Positions 1-7,462 of a stretch of 64,000 nt of DNA are shown here, piece by piece. How positions within the stretch are numbered: position 1 is the first letter of the stretch; each line of letters opens with the position of its first letter. The DNA is from an uncultured Saprospiraceae bacterium (GTDB taxonomy: Bacteria > Bacteroidota > Bacteroidia > Chitinophagales > Saprospiraceae). The notes under the pieces are model-generated. The model was not told where the DNA came from. It did not search any database and saw only the letters and a program-made list of their open reading frames with translations. The position numbers and the translations under genes were made by a program. The stretch spans positions 169,042 to 233,041 of the forward strand of contig CALJPQ010000013.1 in NCBI GenBank assembly GCA_937980645.1, in the 5' to 3' direction.

Positions 1-1055
1 AATGAAATTTTGCCAGCATGGTACAGCTCCAACATGACGTTGAGGCCGTGCTGCACCAGTGGGAGGCCGGAGGGCGCTTGCAGATAGGGCTGGTTTTTCT
101 CTTCCAAAGTGTGTGGAGCATGGTCGGTGGCCACCACGTCTATGATATTGTCGAGCAGAGCAGGCAGCAGGGCATCGCGGTGTACCTTGTTTTTGATGGC
201 CGGGTTGCACTTGATGAGGTTGCCTAAGCGCCCGTAGTGTTCGGAGTGGAAGTACAGGTGATGCACGCATACCTCGGCGGTGATGCGCTTTTGCGCTAAG
301 GGCAGGTGGTTGTCGAACAGTTTGAGTTCGTCGCGCGTGGTGAGGTGGAGCACGTGTAGGCGTGTGCCGAGCCGTCGGGCCAGGTCAACGGCCAGTGAAG
401 AGGAAAGCAGGCAGGCCCGGACGTTGCGGATGCGCGGGTGATGCGATGCCTTGAGGTAGTCGTCGCCGTAGCGTTGCCGATAGCGTTCCAGATTTTCCCG
501 CACCGTCGTCTCGTCTTCGCAGTGGGTAGCGATGAGTGTGGGTGCTTCGGCAAACAGGCGCTCCAGCGTGCGCAGGTCGTCTACCAGCATGTTGCCGGTG
601 CTGCTACCCATAAAGATTTTGATGCCGCACACGCGCTTAGGGTCGGTGCACAGCACCTCGTCTAAGTTATCGTTCGTGGCTCCCATAAAAAAAGAGTAAT
701 TGGCCAGCGAGGTGCGCGCAGCAATCTGGTATTTGGCCTCCAATAGTTCCTGCGTTACTGCGGGCGGCTGTACGTTAGGCATTTCCATGAACGAGGTAAC
801 ACCGCCCGCCACGGCTGCCCGACTTTCGCTAGCAATAGTAGCCTTGTGCGTCAGGCCCGGTTCGCGAAAGTGCACCTGGTCGTCAATGATGCCCGGAATG
901 AGGTGATGCCCTTTAGCGTCTATTTCGATGTCAGCATGGGCGTCAATGGCGCGGTCAATGCGCTCAATACGCCCCCGACGGACGTACACATCGCGCTCCC
1001 GAATGTTGCCCTGATTGACGACCCGAGCGTTGCGAATAAGGATGGTTTTTGTCAT
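1..1055 (-). CDS. pyrC: dihydroorotase, C-terminus cut by window edge
   Basis: Catalyses the reversible cyclisation of N-carbamoyl-aspartate to dihydroorotate in pyrimidine synthesis. I read it by reverse-translating from an ATG at 1055; 351 codons lie in the window and roughly 80-100 C-terminal residues are missing. The N-terminus is MTKTILIRNARVV, followed by the class I signature IDDQVHFREPGLTHK near residue 60, then SFMEMPN, the segment CGIKIFMGSSTGNM that holds the lysine expected to be carboxylated, and ATDHAPHT near residue 320. The first metal-binding motif reads D-x-V-H rather than the textbook H-x-H; my recollection is that Bacteroidota enzymes commonly carry this form. No pyrimidine gene neighbours it here. 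An allantoinase or other amidohydrolase is the only serious alternative and fits less well. Confidence 0.9.
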   Translation of the reverse strand, partial: MTKTILIRNARVVNQGNIRERDVYVRRGRIERIDRAIDAHADIEIDAKGHHLIPGIIDDQVHFREPGLTHKATIASESRAAVAGGVTSFMEMPNVQPPAVTQELLEAKYQIAARTSLANYSFFMGATNDNLDEVLCTDPKRVCGIKIFMGSSTGNMLVDDLRTLERLFAEAPTLIATHCEDETTVRENLERYRQRYGDDYLKASHHPRIRNVRACLLSSSLAVDLARRLGTRLHVLHLTTRDELKLFDNHLPLAQKRITAEVCVHHLYFHSEHYGRLGNLIKCNPAIKNKVHRDALLPALLDNIIDVVATDHAPHTLEEKNQPYLQAPSGLPLVQHGLNVMLELYHAGKIS

Positions 1056-1114
1056 GTGGAAAAAAAATCGTCGAAAGAACGGCAAAAAACTTGGTGGAAG
1101 GCATTAGACAAGCC

Positions 1115-1122
1115 TACTTTTG
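1115..1122 (+). promoter_or_regulatory. -7 promoter element TACTTTTG (with possible -33 at 1091)
   Basis: TACTTTTG matches the Bacteroidota TAnnTTTG element, with TTGG at 1091-1094 about 21 bases upstream. It points toward the acetyltransferase at 1250, which would leave a leader of about 120 bases. Confidence 0.45.
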
Positions 1123-1249
1123 CCACAGTTCGTGTTATCGACGGTTTAAGTTTAAAAATGAAGCGTGTTTTGATGATGTCCTTCCCCGTTGTATAACGGG
1201 GAGGGATTTTTCGTTTAAAGGCCTGCTTTTGGCAAACAATGCGCTAAAA

Positions 1250-1696
1250 ATGAGTGAGGTACGAATAAGGCCTGCCACGGAGGCCGATATGCCGGCGGTG
1301 CATGCATTGGTGTATGAGCTGGCGGTTTATGAGCGAGCACCCGAAGCGGTGGTAACTACACCAGAGGAATACGCCCGCGATTTTCGCGAGGGGCGGTTCG
1401 ACTGTCTGGTGGCTGAAAGTTCGGAAGGCATCGCGGGTATGGCCTTGTTTTATATGGCCTATTCCACCTGGAAAGGCAAGATGCTGTACTTAGACGATCT
1501 GGTCGTTAGCGAGCCGTACCGCCGCAGTGGCATCGGCGGGCGCTTGTTTGAAGCGGTGCTGGCGGAAGGCCGTCGGCGCGGCTGCCGATTGGTCAAATGG
1601 CAGGTGCTCGATTGGAACGAACCTGCTCTCGCGTTTTACCGCAAGTACGACGCCGTCATCGAGACGGACTGGTGGAACGGCAAGATTTTCCTGTGA
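1250..1696 (+). CDS. GNAT acetyltransferase, SSAT-like
   Basis: A 148-residue GNAT-fold N-acetyltransferase that transfers acetyl from acetyl-CoA to an amine. It begins MSEVRIRPATEADMPAVHAL; the core has MLYLDDLVVSEPYRRSGIGG, in which RRSGIG is the pyrophosphate-binding loop (R/Q-x-x-G-x-G/A), and ends with WNEPALAFYRKYDA. The overall order and the W-N-E-P-A-x-x-F-Y segment resemble eukaryotic diamine (spermidine/spermine) acetyltransferases, so a polyamine or related primary amine is a reasonable but unproven substrate. I chose the ATG at 1250 because it begins the conserved beta1 strand; the frame is open upstream to 1049 but that part does not look coding. It converges with the DinB gene, 5 bases apart. 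Confidence 0.85.
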   Translation: MSEVRIRPATEADMPAVHALVYELAVYERAPEAVVTTPEEYARDFREGRFDCLVAESSEGIAGMALFYMAYSTWKGKMLYLDDLVVSEPYRRSGIGGRLFEAVLAEGRRRGCRLVKWQVLDWNEPALAFYRKYDAVIETDWWNGKIFL

Positions 1697-1701
1697 GCCC
1701 T

Positions 1702-2235
1702 TCAGGCATTCAAGTAACGCTCCTGAATGATGTGCACGTGGTGTTGCAAGTGGCCGGCGATAATCCAGGCCAGCGCTAAAGGTGTGATTTCGCTGTCGGC
1801 AGCCATGCCGCGCCGCTCCCACATCGCCGGGCTGAAGTTGCGGAAGAGATGCACTGTGGCCTCCCGTACCGCAGCAAATTCGTCAGCCAGCGAGACGGGG
1901 GTTCGGCTGTTGGCTTCGCTCATTTCGGCGTAGGTCTCCTGGTCGAAGCCGGGCAGGGGCGTCTGGTCGCCGCGGGCAATCCGCAAGGCCCGGTAAGCAA
2001 AAATGCGCTCCGAGTCTATCAGATGTAGTACCAATTGTGCCAGCGTCCATTTGCCTTCATCGTAGGCAACCTCCCACTTTTCCCACGGGATGTGTTTGAA
2101 AAAGGCCAGCACTCCTGCCTTTTGTTCCTCCAGAAAACGCACGATGTCGTCCGTTCCTATTTCCTCCACATAGGCAGCGTAAAAAGGCGCGTAATCGCCG
2201 GCTTCCGGTTTTCTTGCTTGCTCAAGGTGTTGCAT
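1702..2235 (-). CDS. DinB family protein (DinB_2/YfiT-like)
   Basis: A 177-residue four-helix DinB-superfamily protein, probably a metal-dependent thiol transferase or hydrolase of unknown substrate. Visible features are the first metal-site helix WTLAQLVLHLIDSERI, with His near residue 75, and the final helix AGHLQHHVHIIQERYL, whose paired histidines complete the usual three-His site. The ATG at 2235 is preferred to the longer frame starting at 2298 because the extra 21 residues are not family-like. Members of this fold include bacillithiol and mycothiol S-transferases, but no thiol-pathway gene is nearby, so the substrate is left open. Confidence 0.8.
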   Translation of the reverse strand: MQHLEQARKPEAGDYAPFYAAYVEEIGTDDIVRFLEEQKAGVLAFFKHIPWEKWEVAYDEGKWTLAQLVLHLIDSERIFAYRALRIARGDQTPLPGFDQETYAEMSEANSRTPVSLADEFAAVREATVHLFRNFSPAMWERRGMAADSEITPLALAWIIAGHLQHHVHIIQERYLNA

Positions 2236-2447
2236 AGTTCGTTTTTTATTTTCCAAAAATGCGCTATAAAACAATGGCCCTTTGATGACCGAAGTCAAAG
2301 GCCAGAGTGATGCTTGGCCAAAACGTTAAAAGTGCGGGTGCCGCAAATGCCGATAGCGGCGCAGAAGCCATTACTTTTGCCGGCTAAGACCGAAAAAGCG
2401 TGGTAAGATAGTCTTTTAGTGGTCTTTTCAACCTTTCTTCGATTTTC

Positions 2448-3497
2448 ATGACCATCCTCATCACTGGCGGCGCAGGTTTCATTGGTTCTCATGCCGTGCG
2501 CCTTTTTGTGCAGCGCTATCCGCAGTACCATATTGTCAACCTCGATGCACTGACGTATGCGGGCAATCTGGCCAACCTGCGCGACGTAGAACAGGCGCCC
2601 AACTACACTTTTGTGCGCGGCGACATTTGCGACGCGGCACTCTTGGATCGCCTCTTTGAAACCTATCGCTTTGATGCTGTCGTCCATCTGGCGGCCGAAA
2701 GCCACGTGGATCGTTCCATCACCAATCCGTTGGCCTTTGTCGAAACAAACGTGCTGGGCACGGTCAACCTGCTTAATGCTGCCCGAAAGCACTGGGCCGG
2801 GCAGGAGGAGGGCAAGCGCTTTTACCACGTGTCCACCGACGAGGTGTACGGCTCATTAGGCCCTGAAGGCTACTTTACTGAAGAGACACCCTATGACCCG
2901 CGTTCGCCCTATTCGGCCTCGAAGGCCGCCAGCGACCACTTTGTGCGCGCCTATTTCCATACGTATGGCCTGCCGGTGGTGCTCTCCAATTGTAGCAATA
3001 ATTACGGCCCCTACCAGTTTCCGGAGAAGCTCATCCCGCTGATGATCAACAACATCCGCGAGGGGCGACCCCTGCCCGTCTATGGCGACGGGCGCAACGT
3101 GCGCGACTGGCTGTGGGTCATGGACCACGCCGAGGCCATGGATGCCATCCTGCACCGCGGGCGCATTGGTGAGACGTACAATATCGGCGGCCACAACGAA
3201 TGGGCCAACATTGACCTGGTGCATTTGCTCTGCGATCTGGCCGATGAGCTCCTTGGCCGCCCCGCCGGAACAGCCCGCCAGCTCATCACCTTTGTGAAAG
3301 ACCGCCCCGGCCACGACCGACGCTACGCTATTGATGCCTCCAAAATCCGCCGTGAGCTGGGTTGGCAGCCTTCCATCCCCTTTGAAGAAGGGCTGCGCCA
3401 GACCATCCAGTGGTATTTGGACAACACCGAATGGCTGCAACAAGTCGTATCGGGCGAATACCGCGACTACTACGAGAAGCACTACGCGCAACGGTAG
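2448..3497 (+). CDS. rfbB: dTDP-glucose 4,6-dehydratase
   Basis: Converts dTDP-glucose to dTDP-4-keto-6-deoxyglucose, the entry step to dTDP-rhamnose and other deoxysugars. The 349-residue protein has the Rossmann motif [10 protein letters not shown] at its start, [13 protein letters not shown] with the T-D-E catalytic triad residues near 130, [10 protein letters not shown] with the Y-x-x-x-K pair near 160, and [14 protein letters not shown]. Length and motif order are those of RfbB/RmlB rather than UDP-glucose 4-epimerase. The partner genes rfbA, rfbC and rfbD are not in the window, so the pathway must be completed elsewhere. A TACTTTTG element lies at 2372-2379, about 70 bases upstream of the ATG. 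It converges with the phosphorylase gene, 6 bases apart. Confidence 0.95.
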   Translation: MTILITGGAGFIGSHAVRLFVQRYPQYHIVNLDALTYAGNLANLRDVEQAPNYTFVRGDICDAALLDRLFETYRFDAVVHLAAESHVDRSITNPLAFVETNVLGTVNLLNAARKHWAGQEEGKRFYHVSTDEVYGSLGPEGYFTEETPYDPRSPYSASKAASDHFVRAYFHTYGLPVVLSNCSNNYGPYQFPEKLIPLMINNIREGRPLPVYGDGRNVRDWLWVMDHAEAMDAILHRGRIGETYNIGGHNEWANIDLVHLLCDLADELLGRPAGTARQLITFVKDRPGHDRRYAIDASKIRRELGWQPSIPFEEGLRQTIQWYLDNTEWLQQVVSGEYRDYYEKHYAQR

Positions 3498-3503
3498 CCG
3501 TTC

Positions 3504-4331
3504 TCACGCAGAGAGCCGGCGCAGCACTTCGCGTACCAACAGCGTCAGACGCGGTTGGGCTTCGCTGGCCAGCGCAATGACGTCCTCTGCCGTCGTCATG
3601 CGGATGACACTGGGCGGGAAGGCCACATTCGTTACTAACGAAAGCATCAGCACCGGAATGCCCTGGTGGCGAGCGACCAGCACTTCGGGCACCGAGGACA
3701 TGCCCGTGCAGTCGCCACCTAGGCGCCGCAGCATGGCGTATTCGGCGGGCGTTTCCAGATTGGGCCCCTGCAAGGCGCAGTACACGCCCTCAAAGGCGCG
3801 GATGCCGTGCTGGCGAGCCACATCTAAGGCCAGCTGGCGCAGCGTCGGGTCGTAAGGTTCCGACATGTCGGGGAAGCGCGGACCGAGGCGCTCGTCGTTG
3901 GGGCCGCGCAGCGGGTTTTCGGGCAGCAGGTTGATGTGGTCGCGTACTACTGCGATGTCGCCGCTGCGGAAGTGCGGATTAACCCCCCCCGAAGCGTTGG
4001 TGATGATGAGCCGCTCGATGCCCAACGCACTTAGCACGCGCACCGGGAACGTAACTTGTTGCATCGTCCAGCCCTCGTAGTAGTGCAAGCGGCCCGACAT
4101 CACCACTACCGGATGCCCATCTAAGTGGCCGAACACCAGCTCCCCGCGATGGCTTGGCGCCGTACTGTGGGCAAAGTGTGGGATGCAGTTGTACGCCACT
4201 TTCGCTGTTGGCGTCATTTCATCGGTCAGATTGCCTAAGCCAGTGCCCAAGATGATGCCCGTCCGGGGCTGAAAATCCGTTACCTGCCGAATGCTTGCGA
4301 CGGCTTCCTGTATTTGTTCGTATAAAGCCAT
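3504..4331 (-). CDS. punA: purine nucleoside phosphorylase (trimeric class)
   Basis: Phosphorolyses (deoxy)inosine and (deoxy)guanosine to free base and ribose-1-phosphate in purine salvage. The 275-residue protein matches the trimeric, mammalian-like class: GIILGTGLGN phosphate loop near residue 25, SGRLHYYEG with the H-x-x-E pair, NASGGVNPHFRSGDI near 115, ALQGPNLETPAE holding the purine-contacting Glu near 195, and LVTNVAF with the base-contacting Asn near 240. The ATG at 4331 is used; an in-frame extension to 4439 would overlap the transporter gene and lacks family similarity. It is the last gene of a leftward group, five bases after the BASS transporter stop, so co-transcription is likely. 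The transporter might move a related metabolite, but this is only inferred from the pairing. Confidence 0.93.
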   Translation of the reverse strand: MALYEQIQEAVASIRQVTDFQPRTGIILGTGLGNLTDEMTPTAKVAYNCIPHFAHSTAPSHRGELVFGHLDGHPVVVMSGRLHYYEGWTMQQVTFPVRVLSALGIERLIITNASGGVNPHFRSGDIAVVRDHINLLPENPLRGPNDERLGPRFPDMSEPYDPTLRQLALDVARQHGIRAFEGVYCALQGPNLETPAEYAMLRRLGGDCTGMSSVPEVLVARHQGIPVLMLSLVTNVAFPPSVIRMTTAEDVIALASEAQPRLTLLVREVLRRLSA

Positions 4332-4336
4332 GAATG

Positions 4337-5266
4337 CTAAGGAGTTGTGTGTTCTTGAAGTGCCGGCACTTGTCGGGCGGAGCGTCGCCACCACCAAGCT
4401 AAGGCGATGCCCGTAACTAAGTCCCAGATGCCCCACCACGCGGCGATCAGCGCCATGCCCCCCAGACCGTGGAAGAAGCGAAAGATGAGCAGTAGCCCTA
4501 GAGCCGTGTTATGGATGCCCGTTTCGAAAGCCAGCGCCCGGCTATCGGCTTCGGGCAGGCGGGCAGCGCGGCCCAGGGCATAACCAATACCCAGACCTAA
4601 GCCATTGTGCAGCAATACCAATACAAAGGCATAACCCACGTACGTAATTACGTGATCGCGATTGCCCCACAGAGCGCCTAAGATGATGCCGAAAAACAGG
4701 ATGAGCGAAAGGCGCTGCACCCAACTGCGGATACGCGCCACCAGACGGGGCTGGTAATGCGCCAGCAACATTCCCGCCAGCAATGGCAACAAGATGAGCT
4801 GCACGATAATCAGTGCCATATCGCCAAAGCTGATGTCAAAGTCGCGCCGCAACTGTGCTGCACCCGGCACGGCGCTCGACCACAGCAGAAAACCTAAGGG
4901 CGTTATCACCGATGCCAGCAGGATAACAATGCCGTTAAAGGTTACCGACAGCGCTGTATTCCCACGAGCGAAATGCACCAGGAAGTTGGTCATGTTGCCC
5001 GAAGGACACATACCCACCAGCACCATGCCCAGCGCCATACTCACCGGTGGCTGAAAGAGCGCAATCAGCCCCAGCGTCATGAGCGGGAAAAGCAGGTACT
5101 GCGCCACCAAGCCTACGCCAATAGATCGCGGAAAACGAAAGACCTGCCGAAAATCGGACAGCCGGATATCCAGAGCGACGCTGAACATCAGGAAGGCCAT
5201 CACTAAATTGAGCAGGGCCAGCTGGTCGGCATCGAAGCGAATGCGAAGGGCGTCAACAGGGTGCAT
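4337..5266 (-). CDS. bile acid:sodium symporter family (BASS) transporter
   Basis: A 309-residue polytopic inner-membrane protein with about nine to ten hydrophobic segments, matching the BASS/COG0385 family of sodium-coupled organic anion transporters. Diagnostic pieces are ALDIRLSDFRQVFRFPR near residue 30, VLVGMCPSGNMTNFLVHFARGN (the Na-binding region, near 85-105) and ETGIHNTALGLLLIFRFF near 245. The substrate cannot be read from sequence; bacterial relatives move pantoate, pyruvate or other small acids. It sits between a secreted sugar dehydrogenase and purine nucleoside phosphorylase with gaps of 15 and 5 bases, so all three are probably one transcript. Confidence 0.85.
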   Translation of the reverse strand: MHPVDALRIRFDADQLALLNLVMAFLMFSVALDIRLSDFRQVFRFPRSIGVGLVAQYLLFPLMTLGLIALFQPPVSMALGMVLVGMCPSGNMTNFLVHFARGNTALSVTFNGIVILLASVITPLGFLLWSSAVPGAAQLRRDFDISFGDMALIIVQLILLPLLAGMLLAHYQPRLVARIRSWVQRLSLILFFGIILGALWGNRDHVITYVGYAFVLVLLHNGLGLGIGYALGRAARLPEADSRALAFETGIHNTALGLLLIFRFFHGLGGMALIAAWWGIWDLVTGIALAWWWRRSARQVPALQEHTTP

Positions 5267-5281
5267 AGGCGACAGAGCGGC

Positions 5282-6490
5282 TTATTTCGGCGAGTAGTAA
5301 ATGCGATAGATGGCATCGGCGAAGTCGTCCGATACCAGCAGCGACCCATCGGGCATCCATTCCAGGTCCACGGGCCTGCCCCACACTTCGTCGCCGGGTT
5401 GCAGCCAGCCCTCGGCGAAGGGTTCGTAGCGAATGCACTTGCCCTCGTCGTTGAGGCGCACCAACGTCAGACGATAGCCTATTTTGCGCGAGCGGTTCCA
5501 GGAGCCATGCTCGGCAATGAGAATTTGATTTCGATATTCGGCGGGCCAGTTGTGGCCCAACACAAATTCTACGCCCAAGGGTGCTACGTGCGGGCCGAGG
5601 TTTTGGGCCGGTGGCGTAAAGTCGCTACAGGGGCGTTTGTGGCCGAATTTCGGGTCGGGCGTATCGCCCTGGTGGCAGTACGGGTATCCAAAGTGCATAC
5701 CATCGCGCGGAGCGTGGTTGAGTTCGCAGGCGGGCATGTCATCGCCCATCATGTCGCGGCCGTTGTCGGTGAACCACAAGTGCTTCGTCTGCGGGTGCCA
5801 GGTGAAGCCTACCGTATTGCGCACACCGTACTGCACGATTTCCGGGCCTTTTTCGGACTTGTCCACGTCTATGCGCGTGATGCTGGCATAAAGCGGGTTA
5901 TCTAAGCGCTCGCAAATATTACACGGCGCACCCACAGGTACATAGAGCAGGCCATCTGGGCCGAAGGCGATGTATTTCCAGCCGTGGTGTGCATCGGTAG
6001 GGTAGCGGTCGTACACCACCGCCGGCGTTGGCGGGTTCGACAGCCGGCGCTCGATGTCGTCGAAGCGCAAGATGCGGCTCACCTCGGCCACGTATAGGCT
6101 GCCGTTGCGGAAGGCGACACCGTTGGGCATGCGCAGCCCTGTGGCCAGCGTGTAGCGCAGGTCGGCTACGCCATCGCCGTTCGTGTCGCGCAGAGCATAC
6201 ACATTGCCCACGTCGCGCGTGCCGACGAACAGCGTCCCGTTGGGCGACAGGCACATCGAACGCGCATTTTGCAATCCTTCGGCGTACACCCCTATGCGGA
6301 AACCTTCCGGCAGCCGAATGCGACCCAGCGGCAACGACCCGCGATACTCATTTGCGGGCGCAGCCGCCGGCGCAGATGCCTGCCGTCCATTAGAGCCCGA
6401 AGAACCGGCACAACCCATCCACACCGCGCCCGCCAGCGCCACACCTATTATTATTGATGAAAAAACAACCCTCCTCATCGGTTGAGACAT
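5282..6490 (-). CDS. PQQ-type glucose/sorbosone dehydrogenase-like lipoprotein
   Basis: A 402-residue secreted protein of the six-bladed soluble glucose/sorbosone dehydrogenase family, which oxidises sugars with PQQ. The N-terminus MSQPMRRVVFSSIIIGVALA ends in a lipobox-like WMGC, predicting a lipoprotein. The mature part runs RIRLPEGFRIGVYAEGLQNA, LFVGTRDVGNVYALRD, RMPNGVAFRNGSLYVAEVSR, HHGWKYIAFGPDGLLYVPVG, and VEFVLGHNWPAEYRNQIL before a final WMPDGSLLVSDDFADAIYRI, the repeating blade pattern of this family. Enzymatic activity and true cofactor are not provable here; many homologues are uncharacterised. It heads the leftward three-gene group ending in purine nucleoside phosphorylase. Confidence 0.85.
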   Translation of the reverse strand: MSQPMRRVVFSSIIIGVALAGAVWMGCAGSSGSNGRQASAPAAAPANEYRGSLPLGRIRLPEGFRIGVYAEGLQNARSMCLSPNGTLFVGTRDVGNVYALRDTNGDGVADLRYTLATGLRMPNGVAFRNGSLYVAEVSRILRFDDIERRLSNPPTPAVVYDRYPTDAHHGWKYIAFGPDGLLYVPVGAPCNICERLDNPLYASITRIDVDKSEKGPEIVQYGVRNTVGFTWHPQTKHLWFTDNGRDMMGDDMPACELNHAPRDGMHFGYPYCHQGDTPDPKFGHKRPCSDFTPPAQNLGPHVAPLGVEFVLGHNWPAEYRNQILIAEHGSWNRSRKIGYRLTLVRLNDEGKCIRYEPFAEGWLQPGDEVWGRPVDLEWMPDGSLLVSDDFADAIYRIYYSPK

Positions 6491-6822
6491 TTGGATGAAA
6501 AACGACTAACCCTGCAAAAGTGCAAATGCGCCGCGCTTAAGCGCGTTTTTTTGAAAAATAAACCGCAATAATGCCCTTTGTATAAACTTCCGAACAAACC
6601 ATCAGGCGCCTGGTTGCCCGCAAAGGGCCGGCTAAATGCCGGGGTTCGGCGGAGATGACAAACAGGGCTGATTTTTTTGCGGCCTTTAACATTTGGCAGA
6701 AGTGTTTGGCACGAGTTTGGCTTAATGTTTGTTACTTCATACGATAGAAACGGTTTAGTGAAAGAGAAGCCCGGTAGCAAACGCGTTACCGGGCTCTTTT
6801 TATTTGTGTTACGTTCTAACTG
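6491..6822. other. 332-base intergenic region
   Basis: No convincing protein gene. It contains a short CCGGC/GCCGG hairpin near 6630 and a strong hairpin at 6768-6795 described separately. It separates the start of the sugar dehydrogenase lipoprotein from the end of pnuC. Confidence 0.6.
6768..6802. terminator. hairpin terminator, probably for pnuC; usable on both strands
   Basis: Arms AGCCCGGTA (6768-6776) and TACCGGGCT (6787-6795) form a perfect 9-bp stem with a 10-base loop. CTTTTTATTT follows on the + strand; on the - strand the stem is followed by a weaker pyrimidine-rich CTCTTTC. It lies 27 bases beyond the pnuC stop, but its better T-tract faces the other way. Confidence 0.65.
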
Positions 6823-7443
6823 TCAGGGGGCGGGTGCGCGAAGCCGACGCTGCCATTCGATGTAGCCCAAAATCGCCAGGACAAGAAAGACCAGATACTG
6901 AAACGAGGTAAACACAAAGCCCTTGACGAAATACAGCGGGATAGCGCTCAGGTTGGTCGCTATCCACCAGAGCCAGTGTTCCAGTTTTTTGCGCGTCATG
7001 AGCCACATGCCCGTGTAGGCTGTGGCGGCAGCAAAGCTGTCGGCGGCGGGCACGGTGCTGTCGGTCCAGCGGTCGAGGACGACGTACAGCCCTGCCCACC
7101 ACACGCCAAAGAAGAGCAGCGCCAGCCCCCACTCGCGCGCATTCGAGCGCGTAATGCTCAGTTGGGCACGACCGTCCGGCTTTTTTCTGGCCCAATTTAC
7201 CCAACCCACCACACTCATCACCGTGTAATACACATTAACACCCGCCTCGGCATATAGCCCGGCCACAACGCTCAAATAGATGAAGAGCGTGGTGTTGACC
7301 AGCCCCACGGGATAGACCAGAATGTTCTCCTGCCTCGAAAACAACACACTGGCAATGCCGAAAACGACGGCAATAAACTCTAAAACGGAGGTCTGTCGCA
7401 ACCCCTCTACGAACGCTTGAGCAATGTCGAGCCAATGGAGCAT
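6823..7443 (-). CDS. pnuC: PnuC-type nicotinamide riboside transporter
   Basis: A 206-residue inner-membrane protein of the PnuC family, which takes up nicotinamide riboside (or thiamine in some relatives) for NAD synthesis. It has seven hydrophobic segments and the family marks SVLFSRQENILVYPVGLVNT near residue 32, VVGWVNWARK near 78, and WWIATNLSAIPLYFVKGFVF near 160, the W-x-x-x-N substrate-contact helix. A kinase such as NadR/NrtR-linked NrK is not adjacent. It starts 19 bases after the permease stop at 7463, so it may be read from the permease transcript. Vitamin specificity within the family is not decidable from sequence by eye. Confidence 0.88.
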   Translation of the reverse strand: MLHWLDIAQAFVEGLRQTSVLEFIAVVFGIASVLFSRQENILVYPVGLVNTTLFIYLSVVAGLYAEAGVNVYYTVMSVVGWVNWARKKPDGRAQLSITRSNAREWGLALLFFGVWWAGLYVVLDRWTDSTVPAADSFAAATAYTGMWLMTRKKLEHWLWWIATNLSAIPLYFVKGFVFTSFQYLVFLVLAILGYIEWQRRLRAPAP

Positions 7444-7462
7444 GGATGCAAAAAAATAGTGC

